Shown piece by piece: positions 1 through 10,000 of a stretch of 64,000 nt of DNA. Numbering within the stretch: position 1 is the stretch's first letter; each line of letters begins with the position of its first letter. Position numbers and translations under genes: made by a program. A model generated the notes under the pieces. It was not told the DNA's origin. It saw only the letters and a program-made list of their open reading frames with translations, and made no database searches. Source of the stretch: Paenarthrobacter nitroguajacolicus (GTDB lineage Bacteria > Actinomycetota > Actinomycetes > Actinomycetales > Micrococcaceae); contig NZ_VNFK01000016.1 of the NCBI RefSeq assembly GCF_007786235.1, forward strand, positions 1-64,000, written 5' to 3'.

Positions 1-37
1 CAAGCACCACACAACACCCGGAGGTCCTCTTATTGCG

Positions 38-325
38 TCACATCAATCCCGTGTCACCAACCTGCCGGGACACTACATCTAGCTCTCCCGACACAGTCAC
101 CGGGTCACCCTTTTTCAGAGAAGTAGAAGCATTCTCCGCGAGCATCCGAAAGGCAGACACGTTGTGAAAGACCGGCTCGCCATCCCGCCAAGTGCCATCC
201 GGGTTCGGAATCCGCTGGTTCACGGCGACACGGAGTTTCGCGTGCGGAGTTCCGGATTCCCCGATGGTCAGTTCGGGATCTGCGACCAGGTTTCCCGCGA
301 TGGTGATGGGGATCTTTGTATTCAT
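38..325 (-). CDS. ssb: Single-stranded DNA-binding protein (SSB), short and possibly frameshifted
   Basis: SSB proteins coat ssDNA through an OB fold during replication, repair or plasmid transfer. The 95 residues cover most of an OB fold, with the N-terminal ITIAGNLVADPEL strand and a GDPVTVSGELDV segment near residues 73-84. The protein stops at about residue 95, whereas SSBs usually run to 150-180 residues and end in an acidic tip, so the last OB strand and the whole tail are missing. The +1 frame just past the stop reads DAIRGPPG, which weakly resembles the conserved DAIGPSL strand, so a frameshift is plausible; the window ends before this can be followed. The start has a good AAGGAAGG site about 8 nt upstream. 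It follows the ardC-like gene by 52 bp on the same strand, which suggests one transcript and a plasmid or ICE origin rather than the housekeeping ssb. Confidence 0.75.
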   Translation of the reverse strand: MNTKIPITIAGNLVADPELTIGESGTPHAKLRVAVNQRIPNPDGTWRDGEPVFHNVSAFRMLAENASTSLKKGDPVTVSGELDVVSRQVGDTGLM

Positions 326-377
326 GATGGGTTACCTTCCTTAGTCGACGGGCCTCTCCCGACTGACATCTGCGCGT

Positions 378-1544
378 TCAGGGACCAGCAATTTCAGGAC
401 CGTTAAATGACGCGGTCGGTCCACGGACACCGGCATAGGTTGGACTGGTCACAACGGACGGATCAGTACTGGCGGCAGCGAACTTCCCACCGAACCCAGG
501 AGGGTCCGAGACCGCCAGGATGCCCTTGCTAGCCCCGGTCACTCTCCCCAGCACGGACTTCGCGATGTCGACTCGAGACGTCGGCACCCAGCTATCCGCG
601 GAGTCGTGCTTCAAGTCCTTCTCCGCGCGGATCACAGCGTCGGCCCATCCAGCCAGATAGGACGCTGACTGCGGTCCACGATCGATGCCGTGGGCCCGCA
701 GGACGGTATAGGCAACCGATTCGGCCTCTACCTCCGCTAGGCCGCGATGGTTCGCGCTGCTGCCATATAGTCGCCCCAGGCGGTCGTCTGGTCCGTGCAA
801 AAGGACGTGACCGAGTTCGTGGGAAAGAACCGCTACCCACTCCTCGTCGTTCATCCAGGCACCAACTTGAATTCGACGAGCATCAAAGTCGGTATAGCCA
901 CTGGTGTACCCCTGTTGACATCCCGACACCTCAACCCGGAAGCTGTGTTCCTTCGCAACCTCCCGTAGGGAACTCCATAAGTCACCCACATCCGCCCCAC
1001 CTCGAGCATCCGCGCGAGGCACCAGCAGCGGCGTGCCCTCGGTTTGAGTGACGTCAAAAACGGCCTGCCCGCGCCAGCCCGTGATCACGTTCTTCTTGCC
1101 TCTGCTGATGGCATCTACAGGCGCAGTCTGATTCGCTGGCAAGAGCTTGCGCTGCCCGTCAGGCAAAATCAGTTCCTGCATCGAGGCCGTTCGCGGCGCG
1201 ATGACCCAGAGCGCGTGCTCTCCCCGCAGCACCGTTCGCCCATGCCGGGCCCACTCTTTGTAGCCGGCCACCAGCGTCGGTTCTTGGGTACCGCGCTGGG
1301 CCATCTGCATCATCAGCAGGGCGACGTTACCCCCGGAGTACCGCCACAGTGTTGCAGAGGCATCGAGGAGGGCTTGCCAGCGTGTGGGCGACTCGATGGC
1401 TTCTTCAAGTGCTGTGTGGAGTCCCCTGGTCAGGTCGGCTATGCGTTCCTCGGGTGACAGGCGAACGTTCGACGGCGGGACGCCGGCTTCCGATTCACCG
1501 CTTGCGTCGGCGTTCGGTTCAGATGCAGAGGCCACGACAGCCAT
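378..1544 (-). CDS. ArdC-like antirestriction protein (ssDNA-binding domain plus zincin metallopeptidase)
   Basis: 388 residues. The N-terminal half (about 35-170) matches the ArdC ssDNA-binding domain: an RWQALLDASATLWRYS segment, then GGNVALLMMQM and a GYKEWARHGRTV stretch. The C-terminal half has a zincin motif HELGH (His242, Glu243, His246), with acidic residues at 273-275 (AEVEAES) placed to give the third zinc ligand. ArdC proteins of conjugative plasmids bind ssDNA and protect incoming DNA from restriction, so this points to a mobile element. The gene sits directly upstream of the short ssb on the same strand. The first about 30 residues are Ser/Ala/Glu-rich and probably disordered. 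Family assignment is firm; antirestriction activity in this host is inferred. Confidence 0.85.
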   Translation of the reverse strand: MAVVASASEPNADASGESEAGVPPSNVRLSPEERIADLTRGLHTALEEAIESPTRWQALLDASATLWRYSGGNVALLMMQMAQRGTQEPTLVAGYKEWARHGRTVLRGEHALWVIAPRTASMQELILPDGQRKLLPANQTAPVDAISRGKKNVITGWRGQAVFDVTQTEGTPLLVPRADARGGADVGDLWSSLREVAKEHSFRVEVSGCQQGYTSGYTDFDARRIQVGAWMNDEEWVAVLSHELGHVLLHGPDDRLGRLYGSSANHRGLAEVEAESVAYTVLRAHGIDRGPQSASYLAGWADAVIRAEKDLKHDSADSWVPTSRVDIAKSVLGRVTGASKGILAVSDPPGFGGKFAAASTDPSVVTSPTYAGVRGPTASFNGPEIAGP

Positions 1545-1980
1545 CCTTCGTGCTTCCAGACGGCCCTATGAAGGGATCACCTATTCATGTCGAGAGAACG
1601 AAGCAACGGCATGACGGAATCAGCTGCGGGTCTGATGGGTGCTCCCTAGCTCAACGGCGTCCTCGCGCGTTTACCAGTCATGTGAGTCCAAGAGAATAGG
1701 CCTGGTGCGACGGCCGAGCATGAGCACCATACCGACAGGAAGTCGCCGTAATTCGCCCAAACGGATCACAAGACTCTCTCGAAACTGCCCTTGACGCGTC
1801 ATGAAAACGCCCTTCAGTGCACTACCAGATAGCGAAATACCAATGTTCGCCGCCGAAGAGACCGACGATGCCATCCACCACACCGACTGTCCGTTCCGAT
1901 GTCAGTACGGTGGCGTCCCGGAATCAAACAAAACATCTAGGTAGGAATGAATGCGCAGATCGAGCAGATTTGGGGAGAAG
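1545..1980. other. Intergenic stretch without a convincing gene, island side
   Basis: About 435 bases separate the divergent ArdC-like gene and the secreted-protein gene. A 70-codon minus-strand open frame at 1671-1883 has no recognisable domain or ribosome site and is not called. Promoters for both flanking genes must lie here, but I could not identify convincing hexamers. Confidence 0.5.
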
Positions 1981-2532
1981 ATGAATCGCAAGAACGTGCT
2001 GCTGCCCGTCTTGGGCTTCGTGCTGGTTTCTACGCTGATGGCGCCCGTACCGGCAATGGCTGCCACTCACCAGACCGTATCTGAGGGAAATTTCCGGGCC
2101 AACACATCCGATGCTGATGGCGCATATCTGTCTTCGTCCTTGGAGACCGTCCAGGGGCAGAAGGTCATCCGATTGAGCGCTGTCCGTGCGAAGTTCGAAG
2201 TCGCTGCGGATGGGACGCTCAACGCAAGAGATGTCCGCGGCAACGTCCTGGAGACGGCCCCTGCCAAGGCCAGTGTTGGAGGCGTCAACTACACGTTGTC
2301 GTTCAAGGTCTCGTCGAACCGGAAAACGGTAGAGGTCTACTTTCAGCCCGCCGGTGGCGCATCCGCCGCGGTCCCATCACTCAGGATAAACCAGGGGTGT
2401 GCCCTCAACAATCTTCTCTGGGGGTTGGGGACTGGGGCGCTCACCGGGGCGGGAGCGGGCATTCCCGGGATCTTTATCGGTGGTTTGACCGGCGCTATCT
2501 TCTCGGGAATTCAGAGTGCAACCAGCTGCTGA
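1981..2532 (+). CDS. Secreted protein with Cys-bracketed glycine-zipper C-terminus; bacteriocin-precursor-like
   Basis: I do not recognise a named family. The start at 1981 is preferred over an in-frame ATG at 1951 because GGGGAG lies just upstream and the signal peptide then begins at once. The 183 residues show a basic start (MNRKN), a hydrophobic core and an AMA|A cleavage site after residue 27. Residues 28-137 form a polar, beta-rich domain. Residues 138-183 are a glycine-rich hydrophobic segment (WGLGTGALTGAGAG, then IGGLTGAIFSG) with Cys140 at its start and Cys183 as the very last residue. GxxxG/GxxxA spacing plus two bracketing cysteines is what membrane-active bacteriocin peptides show. 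Propionibacterial precursors such as PamA also release a C-terminal peptide from a larger secreted protein. The next gene begins 1 bp later and encodes a small membrane protein that could give immunity. Function is inferred. Confidence 0.6.
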   Translation: MNRKNVLLPVLGFVLVSTLMAPVPAMAATHQTVSEGNFRANTSDADGAYLSSSLETVQGQKVIRLSAVRAKFEVAADGTLNARDVRGNVLETAPAKASVGGVNYTLSFKVSSNRKTVEVYFQPAGGASAAVPSLRINQGCALNNLLWGLGTGALTGAGAGIPGIFIGGLTGAIFSGIQSATSC

Positions 2533-2533
2533 G

Positions 2534-2731
2534 ATGCCCGGACGAAACGCGCCCTCAACGAAGCGGCGGGTCCTGTGGCTTGGTCTCGGGTTACTGGTGG
2601 GGCTGATAACCCTCGGGATCCGAAGCCTGCTCGGAGACTCCCAGACCATTCTCAGTGCGACGCTGACAGTGCTGATCCCCGTGATCACTGCACTCTTCGC
2701 ATCGTTCATCGTGAGGAACAACAGGGACTAA
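2534..2731 (+). CDS. Small two-helix membrane protein, candidate immunity protein
   Basis: 65 residues. A basic N-terminus (MPGRNAPSTKRR) is followed by a transmembrane helix at about 13-31 (VLWLGLGLLVGLITLGI), a short loop with Arg and Asp, a second helix at about 41-60 (LTVLIPVITALFASFIV), and a charged RNNRD tail. ATG 2534 lies 1 bp after the stop of the secreted-protein gene and has no clear Shine-Dalgarno sequence, so translation is probably coupled. An in-frame ATG at 2516 would overlap the upstream gene and is less likely. Bacteriocin immunity proteins are often this size and topology, but the family is unknown to me and a generic membrane peptide cannot be excluded. Confidence 0.55.
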   Translation: MPGRNAPSTKRRVLWLGLGLLVGLITLGIRSLLGDSQTILSATLTVLIPVITALFASFIVRNNRD

Positions 2732-3005
2732 TGGAAGGCCGTGCTGCCCGGTTGAAAATACCGCGTGGCACGGCCCCTGCCGCGTCCGCACCGATCTACG
2801 CTGTCATTCATATGGTGAGCGGCCAACGACGGCCGCCGGAACACCTAAAGACAAGACACCGAACGCCCCCAGACGCCAGGACGCTCACCCCGCTCCCCAC
2901 CCAAACTGAACAGGCCGGACATGGTGGCCAGGCACCAGCCGGGACGATGGGCAGAGGGGGCCGCTAACGCCCGAGGGGCCCGCCCAGACACATCCACCAG
3001 TTAAA

Positions 3006-3031
3006 GCAAAAACCCCCTCTGACGAGGGGGT
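3006..3031 (-). terminator. Rho-independent terminator of tRNA-Leu
   Basis: An 8-bp perfect stem (ACCCCCTC / GAGGGGGT) with a 4-nt loop is followed on the minus strand by TTTTGCTTT. It lies directly after the tRNA-Leu 3' end. Confidence 0.85.
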
Positions 3032-3037
3032 ATGCCG

Positions 3038-3119
3038 TGCCCGAGGTGGGACTCGAACCCACACACCTTTCGATACTGCATTTTGAGTGCAGCGCGTCTG
3101 CCAATTCCGCCACTCGGGC
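3038..3119 (-). tRNA. tRNA-Leu(CAA)
   Basis: An 82-nt class II tRNA. The acceptor stem GCCCGAG pairs with CTCGGGC, the discriminator is A, the anticodon loop is CTCAAAA (anticodon CAA), a long variable arm follows, and the T loop is TTCGAGT. The 3' CCA is not encoded. Accessory genes lie immediately beyond its 3' end, so this gene may be an integration site. Confidence 0.95.
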
Positions 3120-3315
3120 GCGGATTACCGGGAAGTTAAATCTCGCTGACTGCTCACTTCTGTGAGCAACGCGATCCTTTCCCAGCACGCGAAATTACTA
3201 TACATGCAGATAGGCTGATTCAAAGAACCGGGCGCGCTGATGCAACAAAAACCTGCCATCAAAGAGTCCACACTAAGATGGACATGAACCCGCCGAACCT
3301 TTTCAAGGAGATCCC

Positions 3316-3921
3316 GTGACCGAACAGACGGAGTCCACGTCCACAGCCCAGCCGGCCCGACGCGTTGTCGTAGCCGAGGATGAAACCCTCATCCGCCTGG
3401 ACATTATCGAGATCCTGAAGGGCGAAGGGTACGACGTCGTCGGCGAGGCAGACAACGGCGAGAAGGCCGTGCAGCTGGCTGAGGAACTCAAGCCTGACCT
3501 CGTCCTCATGGACGTCAAGATGCCCGTCATGGATGGCATCTCGGCAGCTGAGAAGATCGTTAAGGCCCGGATCGCTCCGGTGGTCCTGCTGACCGCGTTC
3601 AGCCAGAAGGAACTGGTGGAGCGGGCACGCGACGCCGGCGCCATGGCATATGTCGTCAAGCCCTTCTCCCCCGCAGACCTTATCCCGGCCATCGAGATCG
3701 CCCTCTCCCGCCACGAGGAGATCAAGGCGCTCGAAAACGAGGTGTCCGACCTCCAGGAGCAGTTCGCCACGCGCAAGCTCGTAGAGCGCGCCAAGAGCCT
3801 CCTGACCACCAAGATGGGGCTGACGGAGCCGGAAGCTTTCCGCTGGATCCAGAAGACCTCCATGGACCGCCGCCTCAGCATGCGTGAGGTTGCCGAAACC
3901 ATCATCAACCAGGTCAACTAA
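3316..3921 (+). CDS. pdtaR: Response regulator with ANTAR RNA-binding domain, PdtaR-like
   Basis: 201 residues from GTG 3316, with AAGGAG 5 nt upstream. A receiver domain (about 15-125) has the acidic pair Glu21/Asp22, phospho-acceptor Asp66 in LVLMDVKMP, Thr93 and Lys115. A coiled linker leads to a C-terminal ANTAR domain (about 135-201) of the LVERAKSLL...EAFRWIQKTSMD type. ANTAR regulators bind paired hairpins in mRNA and prevent termination when phosphorylated; the partner kinase of the M. tuberculosis orthologue Rv1626 is PdtaS. No kinase is encoded nearby, as in mycobacteria. Its place next to pyk and the lgt-trp block matches the Rv1626-Rv1605 neighbourhood. Confidence 0.93.
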   Translation: MTEQTESTSTAQPARRVVVAEDETLIRLDIIEILKGEGYDVVGEADNGEKAVQLAEELKPDLVLMDVKMPVMDGISAAEKIVKARIAPVVLLTAFSQKELVERARDAGAMAYVVKPFSPADLIPAIEIALSRHEEIKALENEVSDLQEQFATRKLVERAKSLLTTKMGLTEPEAFRWIQKTSMDRRLSMREVAETIINQVN

Positions 3922-3934
3922 CAAACAGCAACTC

Positions 3935-3980
3935 ACGACGGCGGCCGCGTACCCCACATGGGGTGCGCGGCCGCCGTCGT
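3935..3980 (+). terminator. Long GC-rich hairpin after pdtaR
   Basis: A stem of about 15 bp (ACGACGGCGGCCGCG with its complement), with a smaller CCCCACATGGGG-type hairpin in its loop. No T-tract follows, so it may stop or protect transcripts together with the next hairpin. Confidence 0.6.
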
Positions 3981-4000
3981 ACTCGCACAAGAATAAAAAA

Positions 4001-4031
4001 GCGGACCCCGCCATACGGCGGGGTCCGCTTT
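4001..4031. terminator. Bidirectional terminator between pdtaR and pyk
   Basis: A perfect 12-bp stem GCGGACCCCGCC / GGCGGGGTCCGC with loop ATAC. A run of six A lies on the left, which gives a U-tract for the minus-strand pyk transcript; a shorter TTT lies on the right. Confidence 0.85.
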
Positions 4032-4044
4032 CACAACCGGAAGA

Positions 4045-5535
4045 CTAGGCCTTGGTCTTGGACTTCTTTTCAGGCCACGGGCCAACGGGCTCCTTGCGCG
4101 ACGAGTCCACGGCGGAGGTGTCGGCGAGGTCGCCCACCTTGTGGACCTTCAGCGAGTTCGTGGAACCGGCTTGTCCTGGAGGGGAACCGGCAGCGATGAC
4201 AACCAGGTCGCCTTCGTCCACGATCTTCATGTCCAGGAGGCTGCGGTCAACCTGTGCGGTCATCTCGTCGGTGTGCCCCACGGTGGGGACCAGTACCGGC
4301 TGGATGCCCCAGGTGAGGGCCAGCTGGTTCCAGACGTGTTCCACCGGAGTGAAAGCGAAGACCGGCTTGACCGGGCGCAGGCGCGAGAGGCGTCGGGCGG
4401 AGTCACCGGACTGCGTGAAGGTACAGATGAACTTGGCGTCCAGCTGGTCTGCGATTTCGACGGCGGCACGGGTGATGGCGCCACCGCGCGTCTTGGGCTT
4501 GGTACCCAGCGGGGGGACGCGCTCAAGACCGTGTACCTCGGTGGATTCGATGATCCGTGCCATGACCTTGACGGTTTCGATCGGGTACTGGCCCACGGAG
4601 GTTTCGCCGGACAGCATGACTGCGTCGGCACCGTCGAGAACTGCGTTGGCGCAGTCGGAAGCCTCGGCGCGCGTCGGGCGGGGGTTGTCGATCATGGATT
4701 CGAGGACCTGGGTGGCCACGATGACCGGCTTCGCCCAACGGCGTGCCAGTTCGATGGCGCGCTTCTGGACGATCGGCACCTCTTCGAGCGGCAGTTCAAC
4801 GCCGAGGTCGCCACGGGCAACCATGATGGCGTCGAACGCGTCGATGATTTCGTGGAGCTGCTCCACGGCCTGCGGCTTTTCGATCTTGGCGATCACCGGA
4901 ACGCGGCGGCCTTCTTCGTCCATGATCTCGTGGACGCGCTTGATGTCCGAGGCATCACGCACGAACGAGAGGGCGATGAGGTCAGCACCGCGCTTGAGGG
5001 CCCAACGGAGGTCGTCCTCGTCCTTTTCGCTCAGCGCGGGGACGTTGACGGCAACACCGGGCAGGTTGATGCCCTTGTTGTTGGACACCTTGCCGCCAAC
5101 CGTAACGGTGGCAACAACTTTGACGTCGTCAACTTCGATGGCGCGCAGCGCCACCTTGCCGTCGTCGATCAACAGTGCGTCGCCGACGTTGACGTCCTCG
5201 GTGAGGCTCTTAAGCGTCGTGGAGCAGATGTCCTTGGTGCCGGGCACATCTTCGGTGGTGATGGTGAACGTGTCGCCGACCGCCAGCTCGTGGGGGCCGT
5301 CAACGAAGCGACCCAAACGGATCTTGGGTCCCTGCAGGTCGGCCATGATGGCCACAGGCTTGCCGAGTTGGGCGGCAGCCTTGCGGACATTCTCGTAGGT
5401 GTTGTCGTGCACGGAGTAGTCGCCGTGGCTCATGTTCATGCGAGCAACGTCGACGCCGGCCTCCAGCACCGCGAGGGTGTTGTCGAAGCTGGAGATAGCC
5501 GGGCCGAAAGTTGCCACAATTTTCGCGCGTCTCAT
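4045..5535 (-). CDS. pyk: Pyruvate kinase
   Basis: Transfers phosphate from phosphoenolpyruvate to ADP, the last step of glycolysis, in the cytoplasm. The 496 residues are full length. They show the N-terminal RRAKIVATFGPA segment, the active-site signature VPVIAKIEKPQAV with the catalytic Lys, the IMVARGDLGVELP loop that supplies metal and substrate ligands, the MLSGETSVGQYP segment, and a C-terminal allosteric domain. The tail after about residue 470 is charged (SSRKEPVGPWPEKKSKTKA). It is transcribed towards the bidirectional terminator and lies 55 bp after gltD. Confidence 0.96.
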   Translation of the reverse strand: MRRAKIVATFGPAISSFDNTLAVLEAGVDVARMNMSHGDYSVHDNTYENVRKAAAQLGKPVAIMADLQGPKIRLGRFVDGPHELAVGDTFTITTEDVPGTKDICSTTLKSLTEDVNVGDALLIDDGKVALRAIEVDDVKVVATVTVGGKVSNNKGINLPGVAVNVPALSEKDEDDLRWALKRGADLIALSFVRDASDIKRVHEIMDEEGRRVPVIAKIEKPQAVEQLHEIIDAFDAIMVARGDLGVELPLEEVPIVQKRAIELARRWAKPVIVATQVLESMIDNPRPTRAEASDCANAVLDGADAVMLSGETSVGQYPIETVKVMARIIESTEVHGLERVPPLGTKPKTRGGAITRAAVEIADQLDAKFICTFTQSGDSARRLSRLRPVKPVFAFTPVEHVWNQLALTWGIQPVLVPTVGHTDEMTAQVDRSLLDMKIVDEGDLVVIAAGSPPGQAGSTNSLKVHKVGDLADTSAVDSSRKEPVGPWPEKKSKTKA

Positions 5536-5590
5536 ATACCTACCCTAAGTAGTGTCATGCTGATTGAGTTAAAGATTGTTCCTGCCGGCG

Positions 5591-7040
<1,450 letters not shown>

Positions 7041-7048
<8 letters not shown>

Positions 7049-10000
7049 CGGTTACCTCCAGGATTCGAGACCATACTTCTTCGCCATCGGGGTCAAGGCC
7101 CTCTTCGATGGCGTCGAGACGGGTTTGCAGGACTGCGGCGTAGTCGCGCGGCAGCACTTTGGTGATGCGGGCGGCAGTGTCGTCGAAGTTCTCGAGCAGA
7201 CGGCCGGCCAGGACGGATTCGGTTTCCTCGACGTGCTTGGTGAGCAGGCCGTGGACGATGTCGCGGTCCTCGGCGTCGAGCTCCAGAAGTTGGAGTTCGC
7301 CGGTATCGAGGGCTGCTTTGTTGACGCGCTCAGGCTGCAGGTCCAGCACGTATGCCGTACCACCGGACATGCCGGCACCGAAGTTGCGGCCGGTGCGGCC
7401 GATGATCAGCGTCTGGCCACCGGTCATGTATTCGCAACCGTGATCGCCAATGCCTTCGACGACGGCAGTCGCGCCGGAGTTGCGGACCAGGAAGCGTTCG
7501 CCCACCTGTCCACGGAGGAACATTTCGCCGCTGGTGGCACCATAGCCGATGACGTTGCCGGCGATGACGTTGCGTTCTGCCTGGAACACGTTGGTCCGGT
7601 CCGGGCGAACGATGATGCGGCCACCCGAAAGACCCTTGCCGACGTAGTCGTTGGAGTCCCCAAACATGCGCAGCGTGATGCCGGCGGGCAGGAAGGCACC
7701 AAGGGACTGGCCGGCAGTGCCGTTCAGCGTCACGTCAATCGTGTCTGTCGCCAACACATCGGTGCCGAACGTCTTGGTCACCACGTGGCCGAGCATCGTG
7801 CCCACGGAACGGTCCGTGTTGATGACATCCAGGGTGATCTTGACGGGCATGCGGTCGCTGAGCGCTTCCTGGGCCATGGTGATCAGTCGCTGGTCAAAGT
7901 GCTTGTCCAGCTCGTGGTTCTGGCCGGTCATGTTGCGCAGCGGCACGTCGTCGTCGAATTCCAGGCCGTGCAGGATGGGATCGAGGTCCAGGCCTTCGGC
8001 CTTCCAGTGGTCGATCGCCTCACGGGTGTCCAGGACCTCAGCGTGGCCGATGGCCTCTTCCAGGCTGCGGAAACCGAGCTCAGCGAGGATTTCGCGGACT
8101 TCTTCTGCGAGGAACTCGAAGAAGTTGACCACGAATTCGGGCTTGCCGTTGAACCGGGAACGGAGTTCGGGGTTCTGCGTAGCAACACCGACAGGGCAGG
8201 TATCCAGGTGGCAAACGCGCATCATGATGCAGCCCGAAACCACCAGCGGAGCAGTGGCGAAACCGTACTCTTCTCCACCCAGCAAGGCAGCGATGACCAC
8301 GTCGCGGCCGGTCTTGAGCTGGCCATCCACCTGAACCACAACACGGTCACGGAGACCGTTCAGCATCAGGGTCTGCTGGGTCTCGGCAAGGCCGAGTTCC
8401 CACGGCACACCCGCGTGCTTCAGCGAGTTCAGAGGCGAGGCGCCGGTACCGCCGTCGTGACCTGAAACAAGCACGACGTCGGCCTTCGCCTTGGTGACGC
8501 CGGACGCCACCGTGCCGATCCCGACCTCCGAAACCAGCTTCACATGCACTCGGGCCGAAGGGTTGGCGCGCTTGGCATCATAGATGAGCTGCGCGAGGTC
8601 TTCGATCGAGTAGATGTCGTGGTGCGGGGGCGGGGAAATGAGTCCAACGCCGGGGGTTGAGTGGCGCGTCCGGGCAACCCAGGGGTAAACCTTCTGGGCC
8701 ATCAGCTGGCCACCTTCGCCAGGCTTGGCGCCCTGTGCCATCTTGATCTGGATGTCGTCGGCGTTGGTCAGGTAGAGGCTGGTCACACCGAAGCGGCCGG
8801 ATGCGATCTGCTTGATCGCGGAGCGGCGCTCCGGATCCAGCAGGCGGTCCACGTCCTCGCCACCTTCACCGGTGTTGGACTTGGCGCCCAGGCGGTTCAT
8901 GGCGATTGCGAGTGTCTCGTGCGCTTCCTTGGAGATGGAGCCATAGCTCATGGCACCCGTGGAGAAACGCTTGACGATGCTGGAAACGGGTTCCACTTCT
9001 TCGAGGGGAACAGCCGGACGGACATCGTTCTTGAACTTGAGGAGACCGCGGAGGGTCATCAGGTTCTCGGACTGGTCGTCAATGCCCTTGGTGTAGGACT
9101 TGAAGATGTCATAGCGGCGTTCGCGGGTGGCGTGCTGCAGGCGGAACACCGTCTCCGGGTTGAAGAGGTGGGGTTCGCCATCACGACGCCACTGGTACTC
9201 GCCGCCACCGAGCAGCGGCTGGTGCGGGTGTTCGATGCCACCTTCCGGGTATGCCATCTGGTGCCGGGCTGAAACCTCGGCTGCGATGACGTCCAAACCA
9301 ACGCCGCCCAGCTGGGAATGCGTTCCGGAGAAGAATTCGTCCACGAGTTCCTGCGACAAGCCAAGTGCCTCGAACGTCTGGGCACCCGTGTACGAAGCCA
9401 CAGTGGAGATACCCATCTTGGACATGATCTTCAGGACGCCCTTGCCCAGGCCCTTGATGAGGTTGTAGACGCCGTCTTCCGGAGTCACACCCACAACGTC
9501 GCCGTTGGAGATCAGCTGTTCCACCGACTCCATGGCAAGGTACGGATTCACGGCCGAAGCGCCGTAACCGATAAGTACTGCCACGTGGTGCGTCTCGCGG
9601 ACGTCGCCGGCCTCCACCACAAGTGCGGTCTTGGTGCGGTTGGCGCTGCGGAGCAAGTGGTGGTGGACTGCACTGACAAGGAGCAGCGAAGGAATCGGCG
9701 CCCACTGGGCGTTCGAGTCACGGTCGGACAACACAACGTACTGCACGCCACGGTTGATCGCACCGGAAACCTGCTCGCAGATCTCGGTCAGGCGGGCACG
9801 CAGCGCCGCTTCCCCACCTTCGGGGCGGTATAGGCCACGGACCTTCATGGCGATGCGGTCGCCGTCGGGGCTTTCGATATTCGCGATCTTGGCGAGCTGG
9901 TCGTTGTTGATCACGGGGAACGGCAGCGAGATCTGCGGCTGCCGGACCTGCTTGCCGTCCAGCAGGTTACCGTTCGGACCAATCGCGCACTTCAGCGAGG

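Noticed and set aside
38..325. Housekeeping ssb of the replisome
   Set aside because: Too short, no acidic tail, and next to ardC rather than rpsF/rpsR.
1671..1883. 70-codon minus-strand ORF in the island
   Set aside because: No domain, signal or ribosome site; amino-acid makeup is not convincing.
2732..3005. Possible small genes between the membrane protein and tRNA-Leu
   Set aside because: Open frames are Pro/Arg-rich with no start signals; treated as intergenic.
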